The translations under genes and the position numbers were made by a program. Shown in pieces: positions 55,937-63,839 of a DNA stretch of 64,000 nt (within the stretch, counting starts at the first letter, position 1; the number at the start of each line of letters is the position of its first letter). The DNA comes from Flavobacterium eburneipallidum (GTDB taxonomy: Bacteria > Bacteroidota > Bacteroidia > Flavobacteriales > Flavobacteriaceae): the NCBI RefSeq assembly GCF_027111355.2, contig NZ_CP114291.2, forward strand, positions 3,472,001-3,536,000. Direction: 5' to 3'. The notes under the pieces are model-generated. The model had not been told where the DNA came from. It saw only the letters and a list, made by a program, of their open reading frames with translations, and did not search any database.

Positions 55937-56004
55937 AAATTCCAAATAAAAAATTCCAAATTCCAATCACTCGTTTGGAATTTGGAATTTTTTATTTGGA
56001 ATTT
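55937..56004. terminator. 30-bp perfect hairpin between convergent engB and gldC
   Basis: Arms 55937-55966 and 55975-56004 are perfect inverted repeats (AATTCCAAAT-rich) with an 8-nt loop. The stem lies 4 bp after the engB stop and 2 bp before the gldC stop, with a run of six T's within the arm. It could act as a bidirectional terminator, although its length and AT content are atypical. Confidence 0.65.
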
Positions 56005-56006
56005 CC

Positions 56007-56336
56007 TTATTTCGTCAACTCTAATTTCTCTGCAAAATAATCACAAAAATCTTTCATGGTTGCCGACATTCTTTCGTCGCCAGTCGCACGATGAAAGGTT
56101 TCGGTCATAGACATTAACGTTTGATGAAAGAAAACTTTCATTTCGTCAACAGGCATATCTTTGGTCCACAATTCGATACACTTTGTAGATTTCTCATTGC
56201 TATCCCAAACCGAAAGCATAAAGGCTTTCGATTCTTCAGCATGAATTCCACCTTCGGATGCCGTCCACATTAATTTTTCGGGAACTCTATTGTCGTCTAA
56301 TTCGATGCTTAACTTAATTTCTGATGTATTTGCCAT
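56007..56336 (-). CDS. gldC: Gliding motility protein GldC
   Basis: The 109-residue small soluble protein is known in F. johnsoniae as a gliding accessory. Segments such as TSEIKLSIELDDNRVPEKLMW and SEGGIHAEESKAFMLSVWD fit, and the partner gldB is directly upstream with a 1-bp overlap (TAATG), as in other flavobacteria. No signal peptide is present. Mutants in the family show reduced, not abolished, gliding; the mechanism is not known. Confidence 0.92.
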   Translation of the reverse strand: MANTSEIKLSIELDDNRVPEKLMWTASEGGIHAEESKAFMLSVWDSNEKSTKCIELWTKDMPVDEMKVFFHQTLMSMTETFHRATGDERMSATMKDFCDYFAEKLELTK

Positions 56337-57292
56337 TATTTTTTGGGTTTGTATTTAGATTTTTTAAATAGTTCTTTAGCATTCATTTTTAATAGTTCTT
56401 CTATTGGAATCTCGTTATTTTTCACAAAAGAACGAATCATTTGCCAGCCCATCCAAGCCCCTACTCTACCTGGTGATTCATTGTCAATTTCAAGATAAAA
56501 TTTAGAAAATGGCGCTGGGTTTATAAATCGATTCGCTAATTTTGAATCAGCACTGTAGAGCATTTCTTTTTCCAAAAAATAACGCCACATATAGCTTTCG
56601 TTTTCTTCACACCATTTGATTTGTTCAGGTGTATAACCCATTTTTTCAGCGTCGGAATATTCAGGAATTAGCAGGTCTTTTAGATACAATTCTTTACCCG
56701 AATAAATCATTTGACCTAACAAACTATGATCCATCAAAGGCGGAATTTTACTATCTGCAAAACTCGAAACAACATCTGGCATCATTTGTTTTGGCTCGAA
56801 ATTTTGCTTCAAATAATTGGGAAATTGATAAAATTTATGCTCTTTTCCTAAATACAATTCCAGTGAAATAATCAGCAAACTATCCGTATAAATCACTTTA
56901 TTGGTATAATCCATTTCAGAGATTACCGTAATTACTTTTGGTGTTTTGGTTTTAGGAAAATTGTATTTTATGTGCTTAAAAAGGGTTTGTAATTCTTCTT
57001 TTTGTGGTTCAAAATTGGAATATTTTTTCTGAACTTCGGTATATAATTCTCTCCAAAGTGGATTTTGCATTTTTTCTAACCAAACTTTATCGTCATTTCC
57101 TGCTGGAAAGAAAAATGGAAATTCCTTTTTTAATTTACTCAAATCCTTTGGTGGAGTTTCAAAAAAAAGTTTATCAAAACGCTCTACTTGAAGAGCTACC
57201 GGAATAGATTCAACTTCTTTTTCTGATTTTGTTTTTTGGTCACAAGAAACAAACGCAACTACTAATGCAATTATAAAAGTTATTTTTCTCAT
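56336..57292 (-). CDS. gldB: Gliding motility lipoprotein GldB
   Basis: The protein has about 318 residues. The ATG at 57292 (MRKITFIIALVVAFVSCDQ) gives a clean lipoprotein signal with lipobox VAFVSC; an ATG 21 bp upstream would add MRLKKIK. The mature part contains RFDKLFFETPPKDLSKLKKE and a C-terminal GRVGAWMGWQMIRSFVKNN and LLKMNAKELFKKSKY. GldB is essential for gliding and T9SS-dependent secretion in F. johnsoniae. It is the first gene of gldBC and is divergent from nadE. Confidence 0.95.
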   Translation of the reverse strand: MRKITFIIALVVAFVSCDQKTKSEKEVESIPVALQVERFDKLFFETPPKDLSKLKKEFPFFFPAGNDDKVWLEKMQNPLWRELYTEVQKKYSNFEPQKEELQTLFKHIKYNFPKTKTPKVITVISEMDYTNKVIYTDSLLIISLELYLGKEHKFYQFPNYLKQNFEPKQMMPDVVSSFADSKIPPLMDHSLLGQMIYSGKELYLKDLLIPEYSDAEKMGYTPEQIKWCEENESYMWRYFLEKEMLYSADSKLANRFINPAPFSKFYLEIDNESPGRVGAWMGWQMIRSFVKNNEIPIEELLKMNAKELFKKSKYKPKK

Positions 57293-57390
57293 TTTTATCT
57301 TTTTCAACCTCAATTATTTCACTTCTCGTAATTCTTCTCAAAGTTGGCTTAACTTCGATTGAAATGAATCAATACTGTGTTTAAAATTAT

Positions 57391-57398
57391 TATTTTTG
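57391..57398 (+). promoter_or_regulatory. -7 promoter box for nadE
   Basis: TATTTTTG matches TANNTTTG, 39 bp upstream of the nadE ATG in the gldB-nadE divergent gap. The -33 partner is unclear. Confidence 0.45.
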
Positions 57399-57437
57399 CA
57401 AATATACAATTCCTCCTTTTTATAAACTCAAAGAATT

Positions 57438-58244
57438 ATGACTAAAAAAAGTACAGTCCAAGTTGAAAAAGTGAACTCTCATATTGTAAATTGGCTCAAA
57501 ACTTATGCTGAAAACGCAAAAGTTAATGGTTTTGTTGTGGGGATTTCAGGCGGAGTCGATTCGGCAGTAACCTCAACACTTTGTGCACAAACAGGTTTGA
57601 CAACTTTGTGTGTAGAAATGCCTATTCATCAAGCGCCAAGCCAGGTGAATCGAGGTCGTGAACACATCGAACAGTTGAAGAAAAGATTTCCAAACGTGAT
57701 TAATGCTGAATCAGATTTGACTTCTGTTTTTGAAGAATTCAAAAAAGTTGTTCCTGACACAGGAGATATTGACAAAGTAAATTTGTCATTAGCCAATACT
57801 CGAGCTCGTTTGCGCATGAGTACACTGTATTATTATGCAGGAATTCATGGGCTCTTAGTTGCTGGAACAGGGAATAAAGTAGAAGATTTTGGAGTTGGTT
57901 TTTACACTAAATACGGAGATGGAGGTGTCGATTTGAGTCCAATTGCTGATTTAATGAAGTCCGATGTATATGCTTTGGGTGCGTTTTTGAAAATACCGAC
58001 TTCTATTCTAGAAGCTTCTCCAACAGATGGTTTATTTGGCGATGACCGAACTGACGAAGATCAATTAGGAGCTAGTTATGACGAGTTAGAATGGGCAATG
58101 CGAGAAGATGAGAGCGGAAAAACAGCCGAAAATTTTACAGCAAGAGAACAAGAAGTTTTTAAAATTTATAAACGATTGAATACCAACAATCAACATAAAA
58201 TGAATGCAATTCCAGTGTGTTTAATCCCTGAAAAATATAAGTAG
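57438..58244 (+). CDS. nadE: NAD(+) synthase NadE
   Basis: The 268-residue enzyme amidates deamido-NAD to NAD, with ATP. The PP-loop is VVGISGGVDSAVTSTLC, then ANTRARLRMSTLYYYAG, AGTGNKVEDFGVGFYTKYGDG and DLSPIADLMKSDVYALG, all typical of NadE. It lacks the N-terminal glutaminase domain, so it should use ammonia (or an external source) as nitrogen donor. It is followed by the response regulator after 87 bp. Confidence 0.95.
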   Translation: MTKKSTVQVEKVNSHIVNWLKTYAENAKVNGFVVGISGGVDSAVTSTLCAQTGLTTLCVEMPIHQAPSQVNRGREHIEQLKKRFPNVINAESDLTSVFEEFKKVVPDTGDIDKVNLSLANTRARLRMSTLYYYAGIHGLLVAGTGNKVEDFGVGFYTKYGDGGVDLSPIADLMKSDVYALGAFLKIPTSILEASPTDGLFGDDRTDEDQLGASYDELEWAMREDESGKTAENFTAREQEVFKIYKRLNTNNQHKMNAIPVCLIPEKYK

Positions 58245-58259
58245 TATTTTTCTATTGAT

Positions 58260-58294
58260 TTTGTGTGTATTACAAAAATTAATCACTAACTTTG
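58260..58294 (+). promoter_or_regulatory. Candidate promoter for the response regulator
   Basis: TAACTTTG (58287-58294) matches the -7 consensus, and TTTG (58260-58263) lies 23 bp upstream, within the spacing range of Bacteroidota promoters. It is 37 bp upstream of the ATG. Confidence 0.5.
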
Positions 58295-58331
58295 TTTTTT
58301 CAAAGAGATTAACAAATCTAAACTAAAAATT

Positions 58332-58961
58332 ATGATAAAAGTATGTTTAGCAGATAATCACCCAGTAGTACACTTTGGAGTAAAATCTTACTTTAAAGAT
58401 CATAGCGATATTTCGCTAGTTGCTAATGTGGGTAATTTTATGATGGTAAGAGACATTCTACTTACCAAGGAGATTGATGTTCTAATATTAGATTTAGAAT
58501 TAGAAGGGCTTTCGAGTATTTTTGAAGTGAAAAACATTTTAAAAAACTTCCCAAAGACAAAAATCATCATCTTTAGCAACCTTTCAGAGCAAATTTACGC
58601 TCCAAACGCCATTAAAGCAGGTGTTGCTGGTTTTATCTCTAAAAAAGAAAAACTAGAAACTTTAGGTCAAGGAATTATAAAAGTAAATCAAGGTAAAATT
58701 ATCATTGATGAAACGGTGAAGAAAAACCTTGCCTTAATAGCCAAACAAAACAAAAGCGAGCGTTTGTATAGAAAACTATCCAATCGTGAAGTAGAAGTTT
58801 TACGCTACTTGAGTGACGGTAAGAAAAACAATGAGATCTCTAAAATTTTAGATCTTAACGAAAAAACAATCAGTACTTACAAATTAAGATTGTTGCAAAA
58901 ATTAAATGTTACCAATCTTGTAGATTTGGTAAATAAGGCAAAAACACTGGAAATAGTTTAA
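58332..58961 (+). CDS. LuxR/NarL-family response regulator
   Basis: The 209-residue two-domain protein has a receiver domain (residues ~1-120) with acidic D8, the phospho-acceptor D54 in VLILDLEL and the conserved Lys in GFISKKEK. The GerE-type helix-turn-helix follows (KLSNREVEVLRYLSDGKKNN, EISKILDLNEKTISTYKLRL). No histidine kinase lies beside it, so it is an orphan regulator here. It sits between nadE and dnaG in the gliding gene neighbourhood. Its stop codon overlaps the convergent dnaG stop by 4 bp (TTAA). Confidence 0.94.
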   Translation: MIKVCLADNHPVVHFGVKSYFKDHSDISLVANVGNFMMVRDILLTKEIDVLILDLELEGLSSIFEVKNILKNFPKTKIIIFSNLSEQIYAPNAIKAGVAGFISKKEKLETLGQGIIKVNQGKIIIDETVKKNLALIAKQNKSERLYRKLSNREVEVLRYLSDGKKNNEISKILDLNEKTISTYKLRLLQKLNVTNLVDLVNKAKTLEIV

Positions 58962-60937
58962 TTACTATATCGCGACATCACTCTTCCTAATTTTTTAGAA
59001 AAAGAGTTGATTAGTTTCGAATAATCCATTGCCATAGACAAAGGCTCAATGTTATCAGAACCAGGTTCGGATGATATTGAGCCTTTTATTTCTTCGATAA
59101 TTCGATCGACCAAATACCATCTCATGGTTAAAATCGTTTCCGAAACATATTGACTAATGGTATCATTTTTAGTCTTTGGAAAAATATTTTGCCCTTCCCA
59201 ATTGTGCAAAGTAACTCTTTCGTCTTCCATCAAAATATCGGTTACTTCTTGAGCCAACTCGGGTTGCAAGTGCATTAAATATTGTTCGATATTAAAACTT
59301 TCATTTTGCAAATAATAATTAATCAAACCATTGAATATATCTCTAAACAAAGGATTTGCTAACTCTACCTCATCTTCTTGCAAACTCAAATAAATGCGCT
59401 GAAAAACTTTATACTGTTTCTTTTCAGTAATATTTACAATCTCACCTTCTTCATTGGCTTTTAAAAGTACGTCCTCAAATTCCTCTGTTTTATTTCCGTA
59501 CAACAAAAGGATTTCAATTATTTTTCGTTCTAAACCATAGAGAATATCAATTTTTTGAACCTGAACTGGTGTATCATTTTTCACAACCTCAAAAGCTTTT
59601 TGCTCTTGTTTTTGTTTTTTCCCAACTTCAGCAACATCTTTTTGAACCAATTGCGCCAAAGTACTCACCAAAACCTGCTCGGAAATATCCATAATTCGTG
59701 AACATTCCTGAATGTAGATTTCTCGTTGAATTCGATCAGGAATTTTAGAAATACTCACCACCATATCCCGAATCAAATCAGCTTTTTTGATAGGGTCATT
59801 CTTGGCATCATTCATCAATAAAGATGCTTTGAACTGAATAAAATCTTTAGCATTTTCGTCTAAATATTTCACCAACTCTTCGTAAGGTGTTTTCTTGGCA
59901 AAACTATCAGGATCTTCTCCGTCAGGAAAAGCACAGACTTTTACATTCATTCCTTCCTCTAGAATCAAGTCGATTCCTCGAACAGATGCACGCAATCCAG
60001 CCGCATCACCATCAAAAAGAACGGTTATGTTTTTAGTCAATCGATTAATCAAACGAATTTGATCTGGTGTCAAAGCCGTTCCAGAGGAAGCTACTACATT
60101 TTCGATGCCCGCTTGATTGAACTGAATTACATCGGTATAACCTTCGACTAAAAAACAATTATTTTGTTTGGCAATAGCTTGTTTGGCCTGGAAAATTCCA
60201 TACAAAACTTTGCTTTTGTGGTAGATTTCGCTTTCAGGTGAATTGAGGTATTTCGCTGCTTTTTTGTCATTGGTCAAAATTCTTCCTCCAAAACCCAAAA
60301 CTCGTCCTGACATACTTTGTATCGGAAACATAACGCGACCTTTGAAGCGGTCAAACGGTCTATCATCTTTAGGAATGGTCAATCCAGTACTTTCTAGAAA
60401 TTCTAATTTATAGCCTTTCCCTAATGCTTCTTTAGTAAAAGCATCCCAAATTTCGGGAGAATAACCCAAAGCAAATTTCTTTATCGTTTCGGCTGTAAAA
60501 CCTCTTTCTTTGAAATAAGAAAGCCCAATCGCTTTTCCTTCTTCGGAATGTAAAAGGGTGTTTTGAAAATAATCTTTTGCAAATTCAGAAACCAAATACA
60601 TACTTTCCCGAACATCTGTATTGGCTTTTTCTTCATCCGTTTGTTCGGTTTCCTCAATTTCGATATTATATTTTTTAGCTAAAAACCGTATCGCTTCTGG
60701 ATAAGTAAAATGAGAATGTTCCATCAGGAAAGCTACGGCATTTCCGCCTTTTCCAGAACTAAAATCTTTCCAAATACCTTTGGCTGGCGACACCATAAAT
60801 GATGGCGAACGCTCGTCAGAAAACGGACTTAATCCTTTGAAATTACTTCCCGCTCTTTTTAATTGTACAAAATCGCCAATAACCTCCTCTACTCGAGCAG
60901 TTTCGAAAACGGTGTCTATGGTGGCTTTTGAGATCAA
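58958..60937 (-). CDS. dnaG: DNA primase DnaG (no zinc ligands in the N-terminal domain)
   Basis: The 659-residue primase makes RNA primers at the replication fork. The start is a TTG at 60937 giving ISKATIDTVFETARVEEVIG, a conserved-looking N-terminus for which no ATG is available. The N-terminal domain is colinear with the CHC2 zinc finger, but the motif reads LSPFSDERSPSF rather than CPFHxEKxPSF, and later WKDFSSGKGGNAVAFLM, so the expected Cys/His ligands are replaced by Ser/Asp. The RNA polymerase and TOPRIM core is intact: LVEGYTDVIQF, VLFDGDAAGLRASV and PDGEDPDSF. The C-terminal ~200 residues form the helicase-binding region. It is convergent with the response regulator and followed upstream by the polyprenyl synthase. 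Confidence 0.96.
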   Translation of the reverse strand: MISKATIDTVFETARVEEVIGDFVQLKRAGSNFKGLSPFSDERSPSFMVSPAKGIWKDFSSGKGGNAVAFLMEHSHFTYPEAIRFLAKKYNIEIEETEQTDEEKANTDVRESMYLVSEFAKDYFQNTLLHSEEGKAIGLSYFKERGFTAETIKKFALGYSPEIWDAFTKEALGKGYKLEFLESTGLTIPKDDRPFDRFKGRVMFPIQSMSGRVLGFGGRILTNDKKAAKYLNSPESEIYHKSKVLYGIFQAKQAIAKQNNCFLVEGYTDVIQFNQAGIENVVASSGTALTPDQIRLINRLTKNITVLFDGDAAGLRASVRGIDLILEEGMNVKVCAFPDGEDPDSFAKKTPYEELVKYLDENAKDFIQFKASLLMNDAKNDPIKKADLIRDMVVSISKIPDRIQREIYIQECSRIMDISEQVLVSTLAQLVQKDVAEVGKKQKQEQKAFEVVKNDTPVQVQKIDILYGLERKIIEILLLYGNKTEEFEDVLLKANEEGEIVNITEKKQYKVFQRIYLSLQEDEVELANPLFRDIFNGLINYYLQNESFNIEQYLMHLQPELAQEVTDILMEDERVTLHNWEGQNIFPKTKNDTISQYVSETILTMRWYLVDRIIEEIKGSISSEPGSDNIEPLSMAMDYSKLINSFSKKLGRVMSRYSN

Positions 60938-61009
60938 TTTATTTGAAAAAAAATTAAAAGATTGAAGTATTTTAAAGATTGTAAAATTATAAAATCTGAA
61001 GAAAAGAAT

Positions 61010-61987
61010 TTATTTTTTTCTTTCGATGACATAATTCACCATTAAAATCAAAGCGTCTTTAAACTCTGATTCGGGATAATTATTTAAAAGCAAAAGTGCC
61101 TCTTGCTGGAATTCAGCCATTTTATTTTCGGCATAAAGCAATCCATTATTGTTTTTCACAAAAGCAATAACTTCTTTTACACGCTTTTTGTCTTTGTTAT
61201 GGTTCTTGATAGAATTAATCAGCCAGGATTTTTCTTTAGAAGTACAATTATTCAAAACGTGAATCAATGGCAAAGTCATTTTTTGCTCCTTGATGTCGAT
61301 TCCTGTTGGTTTTCCAATGGCTTCTTCAGTATAATCAAACAAATCATCTTTTATCTGAAAAGCCATTCCAATAAGTTCGCCAAATTTTCGCATATTCTCC
61401 ACTTGAATTTCATCTTCAATAACTGATTTAGCACCCAATGCGCAACAAGCAGCAATTAATGTAGCAGTTTTTTTTCGGATGATTTCGTAATAAATAGCTT
61501 CTGTAATATCGAGTCTTCGGGCTTTTTCGATTTGCAACAATTCGCCTTCGCTCATTTCGCGAACGGCTACGGAAATAATTCTCAATAAATCAAAATCGCC
61601 ATTGTCTATAGAAAGCAATAGTCCTTTGGACAATAAATAATCACCAACAAGAACAGCAATTTTATTTTTCCAAAGTGCATTAATAGAGAAAAAACCTCTT
61701 CGGCGATTACTATCATCTACCACATCATCATGAACTAGCGTTGCGGTATGAATCAGCTCAATAACTGAAGCTCCACGATAGGTTCTTTCGTTTACAATTC
61801 CTGCAGAAACCATTTTGGCAGTCAGAAAAACAAACATCGGACGCATTTGTTTTCCTTTTCTATTGACGATATAATAAGTGATTCTGTTCAACAAAGCCAC
61901 CTGTGAAGTCATCGATTCATAGAACTTTTTTTCAAAAAGTTCCATTTCATTAAAAATGGGTTGTTTTATTTGAGTGGTAATATTCAT
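61010..61987 (-). CDS. Polyprenyl synthetase (trans-isoprenyl diphosphate synthase)
   Basis: The protein has about 325 residues, starting at the ATG 61987 (MNITTQIKQPIFNEMELF). A start at 62038 is also open but would lie upstream of a -7 box at 61995-62002. The enzyme elongates allylic diphosphates with IPP. The first Asp-rich motif is LVHDDVVDDSNRRRG and the second FQIKDDLFDYTEE; GKPTGIDIKEQKMTLPLI is also typical. The first motif has the DDxxD pattern without the extra residues of short-chain plant-type enzymes, so a medium or long chain product (octaprenyl- or similar, for menaquinone) is likely. It lies between dnaG and rlmN. Confidence 0.94.
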   Translation of the reverse strand: MNITTQIKQPIFNEMELFEKKFYESMTSQVALLNRITYYIVNRKGKQMRPMFVFLTAKMVSAGIVNERTYRGASVIELIHTATLVHDDVVDDSNRRRGFFSINALWKNKIAVLVGDYLLSKGLLLSIDNGDFDLLRIISVAVREMSEGELLQIEKARRLDITEAIYYEIIRKKTATLIAACCALGAKSVIEDEIQVENMRKFGELIGMAFQIKDDLFDYTEEAIGKPTGIDIKEQKMTLPLIHVLNNCTSKEKSWLINSIKNHNKDKKRVKEVIAFVKNNNGLLYAENKMAEFQQEALLLLNNYPESEFKDALILMVNYVIERKK

Positions 61988-61994
61988 TCGAGTC

Positions 61995-62024
61995 CAAATA
62001 TACTGCTTTCCAAATAAAAAACAG
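61995..62024 (-). promoter_or_regulatory. Promoter of the polyprenyl synthetase gene
   Basis: TATATTTG (61995-62002, minus strand) matches TANNTTTG, 7 bp upstream of the ATG, and a TTG lies 22 bp further upstream. The short leader supports the downstream start at 61987. Confidence 0.55.
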
Positions 62025-62052
62025 CAACTATTTGACAAAGTAAGGTCTTTTT

Positions 62053-63096
62053 TTAAGCTTCTTTATTGGCCAATTGACCACAAGCGGCATCAATGTCTTT
62101 TCCTCGACTTCTTCTTACTTTTACTACAACATCTATTACTTGTAATGCTTTTATATACTCATTAATTGATTCTTCCGAAGCTTGTTGAAACTCTCCGTCA
62201 TCAATAGGATTATATTCAATTAAATTGACTTTACAGGGGACATATTTACAAAATTTAACCAAGGCATCAATAGAAGCTTTATTGTCATTGATTCCTTTCC
62301 AAACCACATATTCGTATGAAACTTTACTTTTAGTTTTTCGGTACCAATATTCCAAAGCTTCTCTTAAATCTTTCAGAGGAAAGTTTTCACTAAAAGGCAT
62401 TATTCGGGAGCGAATTTCATCAATTGCCGAATGTAAAGAAACAGCCAATTTGAATTTCACCTCATCGTCTGCCATTTTCTTAATCATTTTTGGAATTCCA
62501 GAAGTAGAAACCATAATGCGTTTTGGAGACATTCCCAAGCCTTCGGGAGAAGTTATCATCTCAATAGCTTTCATCACATTATTGTAATTCATCAATGGCT
62601 CGCCCATTCCCATAAAAACAATATTCGACAAAGGATGATTATAGTACAAACGACTTTCTTTATCAATAGCAATTACCTGATCGTAAATTTCGGCAGGTTC
62701 TAGATTTCGCATTCTTTTTAATCGAGCTGTAGCACAAAAATTACAATCCAAACTGCAACCCACTTGACTAGAAACACAAGCCGTTGTTCGGGTATCTGTT
62801 GGAATCAAAACACTTTCGACCACCAAACCATCGTGTAACCGAACTGCATTTTTCACCGTTCCGTCTTCACTTCGTTGCATCATATCTACCTTGATATGAT
62901 TGATAACGAAGTTTTCTTCGAGCATAGAACGAGTCGCTTTCGCCACATTGGTCATATCTTCAAAACTATGGGCGCCTTTGCTCCACAACCATTCATAGAC
63001 TTGGTTGCCACGAAAAGATTTATCGCCATTGGCTACAAAAAAATCACGTAATTGTTCTTTGGATAAGGCTCGTATGTCTTTTTTCTCGATTTGCAT
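62053..63096 (-). CDS. rlmN: Dual-specificity 23S rRNA/tRNA adenine-C2 methyltransferase RlmN
   Basis: The 347-residue radical-SAM methylase methylates A2503 of 23S rRNA and A37 of some tRNAs. The radical-SAM motif CxxxCxxC is GCSLDCNFCATA. The GEP motif is FMGMGEPLMNYNNV, and the SAM-binding MVSTSGIPKMIKKMA and KLAVSLHSAIDEIRSRIMPF follow. The catalytic Cys pair is completed near the C-terminus in VKVRRSRGKDIDAACGQL. The -7 box TAAATTTG sits only 4 bp upstream of the ATG, so the mRNA may be leaderless. Confidence 0.97.
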   Translation of the reverse strand: MQIEKKDIRALSKEQLRDFFVANGDKSFRGNQVYEWLWSKGAHSFEDMTNVAKATRSMLEENFVINHIKVDMMQRSEDGTVKNAVRLHDGLVVESVLIPTDTRTTACVSSQVGCSLDCNFCATARLKRMRNLEPAEIYDQVIAIDKESRLYYNHPLSNIVFMGMGEPLMNYNNVMKAIEMITSPEGLGMSPKRIMVSTSGIPKMIKKMADDEVKFKLAVSLHSAIDEIRSRIMPFSENFPLKDLREALEYWYRKTKSKVSYEYVVWKGINDNKASIDALVKFCKYVPCKVNLIEYNPIDDGEFQQASEESINEYIKALQVIDVVVKVRRSRGKDIDAACGQLANKEA

Positions 63097-63100
63097 GGTG

Positions 63101-63108
63101 CAAATTTA
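63101..63108 (-). promoter_or_regulatory. -7 box of rlmN, possibly leaderless mRNA
   Basis: TAAATTTG on the minus strand ends 4 bp before the rlmN ATG at 63096. Initiation at the usual distance would fall at or next to the start codon. Confidence 0.5.
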
Positions 63109-63173
63109 ATGACTATTTGTTGATTTATTTCATCAATTCGCATAAATGCTCGTGTGTACATTTGATAATTTGA

Positions 63174-63181
63174 TAACTTTG
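63174..63181 (+). promoter_or_regulatory. -7 box of the O-methyltransferase gene
   Basis: TAACTTTG lies 15 bp upstream of the ATG at 63197 and downstream of the alternative ATG at 63146, supporting the later start. Confidence 0.5.
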
Positions 63182-63196
63182 ACAAAAATTAAAAAA

Positions 63197-63838
63197 ATGC
63201 ACTTCATTTCCCAAGAACTAGAAAACTATATCGAGCAACATTCTGAAAGAGAACCAGAATTTTTAGCTGCTTTAAACAAAGAAACCTATCAAAAAATTTT
63301 GTTGCCACGAATGTTGAGCGGACATTTTCAAGGACGTGTTTTGAGTATGCTGTCTAAACTGATTCGCCCAGTAAATATTCTTGAAATTGGCACTTACACT
63401 GGCTATTCGGCGTTGTGTTTGTGCGAAGGCATGCAGGAAAACGGATCTCTTCATACTATTGACATCAAAGAAGAATTAGTTGATTTTCAAAGAAAACATT
63501 TTGACAAATCGCCTTGGGGAAATCAAATTACACAGCACCTTGGCGAAGCTGTGGATATTATTCCGACTTTAGACATGAAATTCGATTTAGTTTTTATTGA
63601 TGCCGACAAAGAAAATTACATCAATTATTTTGAATTGATTGTTCCGAAAATGAACAAAGGCGGTATTATTCTTTCGGATAATGTTTTATGGAGCGGAAAA
63701 GTGGTAGAGCCTTTGAATCCAAAAGATGTTAGTACTAAAATACTACTGGAATACAATCTATTATTAAAAAATGATCCAAGAGTAGAAACTGTTTTATTGC
63801 CCATTCGTGATGGATTGACGGTTTCTAGGGTTTTATAA
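63197..63838 (+). CDS. SAM-dependent O-methyltransferase (class I, COMT-like)
   Basis: The protein has about 213 residues from the ATG at 63197 (MHFISQELENYIEQHSERE). An earlier ATG at 63146 would add an unlikely MLVCTFDNLI leader lying across the promoter. The SAM loop is ILEIGTYTGYSALCLCEGM, followed by LHTIDIKEELVDFQ and the metal-associated DLVFIDADKENYINYFELI; NKGGIILSDNVLWSGKV is also typical. Members methylate catechol-like hydroxyls with Mg2+; the substrate here is unknown. It is divergent from rlmN. Confidence 0.95.
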   Translation: MHFISQELENYIEQHSEREPEFLAALNKETYQKILLPRMLSGHFQGRVLSMLSKLIRPVNILEIGTYTGYSALCLCEGMQENGSLHTIDIKEELVDFQRKHFDKSPWGNQITQHLGEAVDIIPTLDMKFDLVFIDADKENYINYFELIVPKMNKGGIILSDNVLWSGKVVEPLNPKDVSTKILLEYNLLLKNDPRVETVLLPIRDGLTVSRVL

Positions 63839-63839
63839 A

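Noticed and set aside
62038..62038. Upstream start for the polyprenyl synthetase at 62038
   Set aside because: The extra 17 residues (MSNSCCFLFGKQYIWTR) are atypical, and the start lies upstream of a well-matched promoter at 61995-62024.
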